Origin: Promethearchaeota archaeon
Lineage (GTDB): Archaea > Asgardarchaeota > Lokiarchaeia > Sigynarchaeales > SOKP01
NCBI GenBank assembly: GCA_016839905.1
Contig: JAEOTJ010000227.1
Span: 1 to 21,652, forward strand
Direction of reading: 5' to 3'
Length of the DNA stretch: 21,652 bases
The notes beneath the pieces were generated by a model. It saw nothing but the letters and a program-made list of their open reading frames with translations. It was not told the origin of the DNA and did no database searches. The stretch's first letter is position 1, and the number at the start of each line of letters is the position of its first letter. The translations under genes were made by a program, and so were the position numbers. Shown here piece by piece: positions 18,349 through 21,652 of this stretch.

Positions 18349-18356
18349 TTTATAAA
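18349..18356 (+). promoter_or_regulatory. TATA box of the 73-residue membrane protein gene
   Basis: TTTATAAA is centred about 26 bases before the ATG at 18378. Archaeal TATA boxes sit about 25-27 bases before the transcription start, so transcription would begin at or next to the start codon. No Shine-Dalgarno motif is present between the box and the ATG, which fits a leaderless mRNA. Confidence 0.5.
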
Positions 18357-18377
18357 TGTCTATTTTAGTAATACTTT

Positions 18378-18599
18378 ATGATGTTTTTTAACTACCCAGA
18401 TTTGATAGACGATGGTGTAGAATTATTTTTTGCGCTCGGATCGATTATTGGAATGTTAGTGCTCATTGTCGGTCTTTCATTGATGATAGCTGGAGGAGAT
18501 AGCTTCAAGCATAAGGCCTTGCCAATTGTTATGATGGGTTTTATTCTCGTGGCAATATGTGGATTCCAAACAGGCGTGAAATATTTTCGTATAAGATGA
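18378..18599 (+). CDS. small two-TM membrane protein, VirB2/TrbC pilin-like in layout
   Basis: 73 residues: a short acidic N-terminus (NYPDLIDDGVE), TM segment 1 at about 16-38 (Gly-rich, LGSIIGMLVLIVGLSLMIAG), a short turn with GDSFKHKA, TM segment 2 at about 47-67, and a basic end KYFRIR. Two Gly-rich helices joined by a short basic loop are the layout of VirB2/TrbC-type conjugative pilins and of some small secretion-system membrane proteins. There is no long cleavable signal peptide, unlike bacterial VirB2, and the resemblance is structural only. Translation may begin at either of two adjacent ATGs (18378 or 18381). The TATA box 26 bases upstream supports a real, leaderless gene. It lies 118 bases before the 384-residue gene on the same strand. 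It could equally be a generic small membrane protein. Confidence 0.75.
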   Translation: MMFFNYPDLIDDGVELFFALGSIIGMLVLIVGLSLMIAGGDSFKHKALPIVMMGFILVAICGFQTGVKYFRIR

Positions 18600-18650
18600 T
18601 TTAGAATAGATATAATAAATAACAATAGCGATTGGTTTTCGAAATTTTTC

Positions 18651-18658
18651 TTTAAATA
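18651..18658 (+). promoter_or_regulatory. candidate TATA box for the 384-residue gene
   Basis: TTTAAATA lies 60-67 bases before the ATG at 18718, implying a leader of about 35 bases. The same octamer occurs at a similar distance (53-60 bases) before the gene at 19966. GTGA about eight bases before the ATG can serve as a weak ribosome-binding site. Confidence 0.4.
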
Positions 18659-18717
18659 GATTAAAAATTAGATCGATTAAAGTTGTTTTTACCTTACATT
18701 AAAAATAGTGAAAAAAT

Positions 18718-19872
18718 ATGAAGAAAGATTTTGATTGGTATTTTATAGATGTAGCTAATTCCAAATATAAGGAGTTTAAGGTAAATGACTATATTTCACT
18801 CAGATTAATTGGAAAATATACTGAATTATATGTGAATGGAAACTATTTTATCCAATGCAAGAGATTGATTATTAACATTCCTCCAGAAGAAATAGAAACC
18901 TATAATGAACTCGACTCTATTGATGAAATTTCTGAGTTATACAAAAACTACCTAATTTACAATGAAATCTACCAAGATGAGGATTTTACTTTAAAACTTT
19001 CTTCTTATTCTCATAATATAACCACTGAAACTGAATTTTGGGCTCATTGTTCCAATCTTCAAGCTTGGGCCGAAAACAATTATGATACACGGATTTTACA
19101 TTCAAATTTAGCATTTCCATTACTCAAAGAATTAACAAGAGCAGGGGATCAATTCGCAAAAAAGATTTTTAAGGAAGAAATCGCTAAGAGAATTGTTAGC
19201 GGTTTTTATCCTACAATCAAATATTTAATCAAAGAGGGTTATTTAAATTACTTAAATATTAATGAAATTCAGTGTATTTTAGAAAATTGTAAAGAAAAAC
19301 TTGAATTAGACCAATATTATCGCCTGGTTCATGTAATAATAAAGTCATTATATTGGAATGTAATTACACAAGAAAAAAGTGAAAATAAAATCCTTAGAAA
19401 GGAAGATTTGCTTCAATTATTCTTGAAGCCACTAAATAATTCAATATTAAGTAAGTATCTTAGATATTATCTAAATAGAGATAATCGTAGATTAACAATA
19501 GAGATGGGGAAAATAATTAATTATTATAATACCGTAGGTATGGATTTATGTTTTGATTACTCTATAATGGGAATGTTTGATAAATTAAGACAACATTGCA
19601 GAACTATTCTCAGCCAAGATTCTAAATCCTCATATCCTTGGAAATATCTTGGAGAGGCATATAAAAAATTAGGTCAATTGAATCATGCTAAAGTCGCATT
19701 TAATGTTTATCACCTAAAAGAAGAGATAGAACTGAAAATATGTATGAAAAAACTTAGGAAAATTAAATTAAATCATTTTTTTTGGAGAGATTTCTTGCGC
19801 TATTTTAATAGAAATCATTGGCGTTTAAGAAGAGGAAGTAGAAAAAATAAAACCAAGAAAGCTCAATGGTGA
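18718..19872 (+). CDS. Asgard-family protein with ETEFW/HCSNLQ block and C-terminal TPR-like hairpin
   Basis: 384 residues, no signal peptide or TM segment, so probably cytoplasmic. Residues 5-60 form a beta-rich N-terminal part (DWYFIDVANSKYKEFKVNDY, then YTELYVNGNYFIQCKRLIINI). Residues 102-144 carry the block ETEFWAHCSNLQAWAENNYD, then TRILHSNLAFPLLKELTRAG, and residues 145-180 continue AKKIFKEEIAKRIVSGFYPT. I recall this block from a large family of Lokiarchaeial proteins of unknown function, often with leucine-rich repeats or other repeats attached. Residues 306-329 (YPWKYLGEAYKKLGQLNHAK, then VAF) form one TPR-like hairpin. The last 45 residues are strongly basic (RRGSRKNKTKK), which may bind nucleic acid or the membrane surface (inference). 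A T-run follows the stop at about 19899-19904. The role is unknown. Repeats suggest a protein-interaction role. Confidence 0.9.
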   Translation: MKKDFDWYFIDVANSKYKEFKVNDYISLRLIGKYTELYVNGNYFIQCKRLIINIPPEEIETYNELDSIDEISELYKNYLIYNEIYQDEDFTLKLSSYSHNITTETEFWAHCSNLQAWAENNYDTRILHSNLAFPLLKELTRAGDQFAKKIFKEEIAKRIVSGFYPTIKYLIKEGYLNYLNINEIQCILENCKEKLELDQYYRLVHVIIKSLYWNVITQEKSENKILRKEDLLQLFLKPLNNSILSKYLRYYLNRDNRRLTIEMGKIINYYNTVGMDLCFDYSIMGMFDKLRQHCRTILSQDSKSSYPWKYLGEAYKKLGQLNHAKVAFNVYHLKEEIELKICMKKLRKIKLNHFFWRDFLRYFNRNHWRLRRGSRKNKTKKAQW

Positions 19873-19905
19873 TTAATTTCCTTCATAAATTTTGAATATT
19901 TTTTG

Positions 19906-19913
19906 TTTAAATA
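19906..19913 (+). promoter_or_regulatory. candidate TATA box for the gene at 19966
   Basis: TTTAAATA, 53-60 bases before the ATG, would give a start near 19937 and a leader of about 30 bases containing the AAGGT ribosome-binding site. It suggests that the gene has its own promoter rather than depending on read-through. Confidence 0.4.
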
Positions 19914-19951
19914 ATAGAAATAGAATTAATATTAAAAATAAAATTTCGCAC

Positions 19952-19956
19952 AAGGT
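19952..19956 (+). promoter_or_regulatory. ribosome-binding site AAGGT
   Basis: AAGGT lies nine bases before the ATG at 19966, a normal spacing, and contains the AGGT core of the archaeal GGAGGTGA consensus. It supports the chosen start. Confidence 0.5.
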
Positions 19957-19965
19957 AAATAAAAA

Positions 19966-21652
19966 ATGGTTGCTAGTAAAGGTAATAGGAAATATAATTT
20001 GCCCTCCAATGAAGATGTAGAAGAATCTACAAGTTATCTGGATATATGGCGGGTAAATCCTGCATATAAGGACATTTCGCAAAAGATGTGTAAAGCAAAT
20101 GGAATTTTCTTGATATTTATTACATTCTTTTTAATGATATTGACGATATTATTAACCCCAAGTTTATATCTTTCTCTTGGATTAGGCGTATTTTTAATTA
20201 TTCTTTTCTTTATCGCGTTCCATGATGATATTTATTCTCTTGAGCATGGATTTAAATATATCTTTCGAGATTTTGCTGAAATGAAGCCTTTTGAGAAATT
20301 TCACTTTTACACGCTTGAAGAGGATCCCGCAACTGTATTGATCATTAATAAAAAAGACATGATTACCATGGCAACACGCCTATTTAAAGTGGAAGTTCTC
20401 GCAGAGAATATAAATCCCACGATCAACCAATTTCTCCATGCGTTAGATCAATCCAAGATGCCATATACATACCAAGTGGTTCAAAAGCCCATTTTAATGT
20501 TAGATAAAAACTCGTCCAAGGATAAAAAAGAAATAATACTCCAAAGAAGTATTAAAAATAATACCATTGGTTCTTATCAAACTTTAATATATTTCAGCGT
20601 GTATTATCCAGTTAAAGGGGTTTTAAGCAAGAGAAAACTATTTAGGCTTATAGAGACCATCATCTCGTATTCCAATGATCTAAAGTCCAACTTTAGTGCT
20701 AACTTTCACCATACTAATATTTCTTTACTAAAGAGAGAAAAAAAACAGAAAACTGAGGAAGGGGAGGAAGAAGAAAAGATGGAAGAAAATCCAATCAATG
20801 CAATTAGGACCCTACTTTATGGAATACCCCTGAATGTTCCTTCGGTGAATGAAATCAATTCTACTCCCAACCTCAAGACGTTTAGTAATGTTTTAAGATT
20901 GATATTCACGATATTCATAATTTCAGCTCTCACTTTTTTCTTACTGCAATTAAACTTTCCCTTAATTTACACTATAGGCCTAGATATAGCAGTATTAAGC
21001 ATTATAATTATCCTATGGTGGAGAGAAGTATTATTTTATATCACTCATTTGCATCTAAAACGCTACCGCGTAGTTGAGGTCCATCCCTTTTCAGACGTAA
21101 GATTTTACAAATTTAAATCCCTACAAGATAGCCTTTATATTCACATTAATAACGATTTATTGATTGCAACTCAAATGTTCAACTTGAGAAACACGATTCA
21201 ACCGAGCTTTTCAATGCCTGACAAGTTTTTTAGGGCAATGAATAATCAAAAAACTCCGTTTATCTACACGTTGAATGCAACACCCATTGGAAAGGAAGAG
21301 TTTGTTAGGTACTGCGCAAAAAGTTTAAATGACAAAACAAGAGAAGAATTAGAGGGGATCATATATCGTGCCCTCGATCAAGAACCTGTTAGACGCTATA
21401 AAAATCCTCAGGCAGAATACTTGAATTGGATGGAAAAGCGGACAGGAATGTGGAGAACTTTTCTTACAATTTCCACCTCTTCGTATAAATTTACCAATGC
21501 TCAGACAATAGAAGATTTAATTGGGGATTTTTTTGACTTAGAGGATGAACTATGCATTAAGGCGGAAAATATGAGAAAAGTCTTTCAAGAAAACTTTAAA
21601 AAACATTTTTTAATCCAACTCCGAGATAAATTATTAATATCGGGATTTGTAA
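19966..21652 (+). CDS. membrane protein with two repeated TM-pair plus soluble modules, C-terminus off the right edge; possible VirB4/TraC-like N-terminal part
   Basis: 562 codons are visible with no stop. After a hydrophilic start (1-45) come TM segments at about 47-64 and 66-86, then soluble module A (about 106-260), an acidic/basic linker (about 262-275, EEGEEEEKMEE), TM segments at about 310-328 and 332-351, and soluble module B (about 366-562). The modules align. FHFYTLEEDP...VLIINKKDMI...INQFLHALDQSKMPYTYQVV in A corresponds to VRFYKFKSLQDSLYIHINND...PDKFFRAMNNQKTPFIYTLN in B. SYQTLIYFSVYYPVKGVLSK in A corresponds to MWRTFLTISTSSYKFTNAQT in B. The pattern reminds me of N-terminal regions of VirB4/TraC-type conjugation ATPases and HerA-like relatives, sometimes preceded by a PrgI-like TM pair. 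No Walker motif is visible in the window, so this is a guess. Start supported by AAGGT nine bases upstream. Confidence 0.88.
   Translation, partial: MVASKGNRKYNLPSNEDVEESTSYLDIWRVNPAYKDISQKMCKANGIFLIFITFFLMILTILLTPSLYLSLGLGVFLIILFFIAFHDDIYSLEHGFKYIFRDFAEMKPFEKFHFYTLEEDPATVLIINKKDMITMATRLFKVEVLAENINPTINQFLHALDQSKMPYTYQVVQKPILMLDKNSSKDKKEIILQRSIKNNTIGSYQTLIYFSVYYPVKGVLSKRKLFRLIETIISYSNDLKSNFSANFHHTNISLLKREKKQKTEEGEEEEKMEENPINAIRTLLYGIPLNVPSVNEINSTPNLKTFSNVLRLIFTIFIISALTFFLLQLNFPLIYTIGLDIAVLSIIIILWWREVLFYITHLHLKRYRVVEVHPFSDVRFYKFKSLQDSLYIHINNDLLIATQMFNLRNTIQPSFSMPDKFFRAMNNQKTPFIYTLNATPIGKEEFVRYCAKSLNDKTREELEGIIYRALDQEPVRRYKNPQAEYLNWMEKRTGMWRTFLTISTSSYKFTNAQTIEDLIGDFFDLEDELCIKAENMRKVFQENFKKHFLIQLRDKLLISGFV

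Noticed and set aside
18392..18625. Minus-strand ORF of 77 codons opposite the 73-residue membrane protein
   Set aside because: The plus-strand gene has a correctly placed TATA box and a sensible two-helix protein; the antisense reading has no such support.
19873..20082. Minus-strand ORF of 69 codons
   Set aside because: It overlaps the start of the gene at 19966, which has its own ribosome-binding site and promoter-like element, and covers the short spacer between two plus-strand genes.

Overview
The window is AT-rich, with archaeal-looking signals: TTTAAATA/TTTATAAA TATA-type elements at archaeal distances from start codons, short Shine-Dalgarno motifs, and one apparently leaderless gene. 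The 384-residue protein at 18718..19872 carries the motif block ETEFW..HCSNLQ.W.ENNYDTR.LH.NLAFPLLK.LT.AGD, which I recall from a large paralogous family in Asgard archaea, especially Lokiarchaeia. I therefore read the window as Asgard (Promethearchaeota), probably Lokiarchaeia-like. This rests on recall and style, not on a search.

Almost 80% of the window (1..17416, minus strand) is one open reading frame. I read its frame line by line from the ATG at 17416 to the left edge and found no stop. That gives at least 5,805 codons, and the 3' end lies outside the window. The predicted product is a giant surface protein. Its N-terminus holds seven hydrophobic segments, including a duplicated two-helix module. 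An ectodomain of more than 5,300 residues follows, apparently extracellular by the positive-inside rule. Recognisable ectodomain elements, in order, are a Ca-binding DxDxDGxxD loop, a LamG/concanavalin-like domain, Ig-like modules, an FG-GAP/VCBS-like segment, a second LamG-like domain, several jelly-roll-like stretches, and an array of about eleven beta-propeller blades that includes a recent tandem duplication. No catalytic domain was recognised. The architecture suggests adhesion or cell-cell/particle contact.

From 17417 to 18377 lies a divergent intergenic region of about 960 bp. It contains AT-rich spacer, two small inverted repeats, TATA-like elements and two doubtful micro-ORFs.

The plus-strand side carries three genes: a 73-residue two-TM protein (18378..18599) that resembles VirB2/TrbC pilins in size and layout, the 384-residue Asgard-family protein with a TPR-like hairpin (18718..19872), and the first 562 codons of a membrane protein (19966..right edge). 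The last is built from two similar halves, each a TM pair plus a soluble module. It may be the N-terminal part of a VirB4/TraC-like secretion ATPase, but the ATPase part, if any, is off the edge. A speculative reading is a secretion or cell-contact locus in which a conjugation-like membrane machine sits opposite a giant anchored adhesin.
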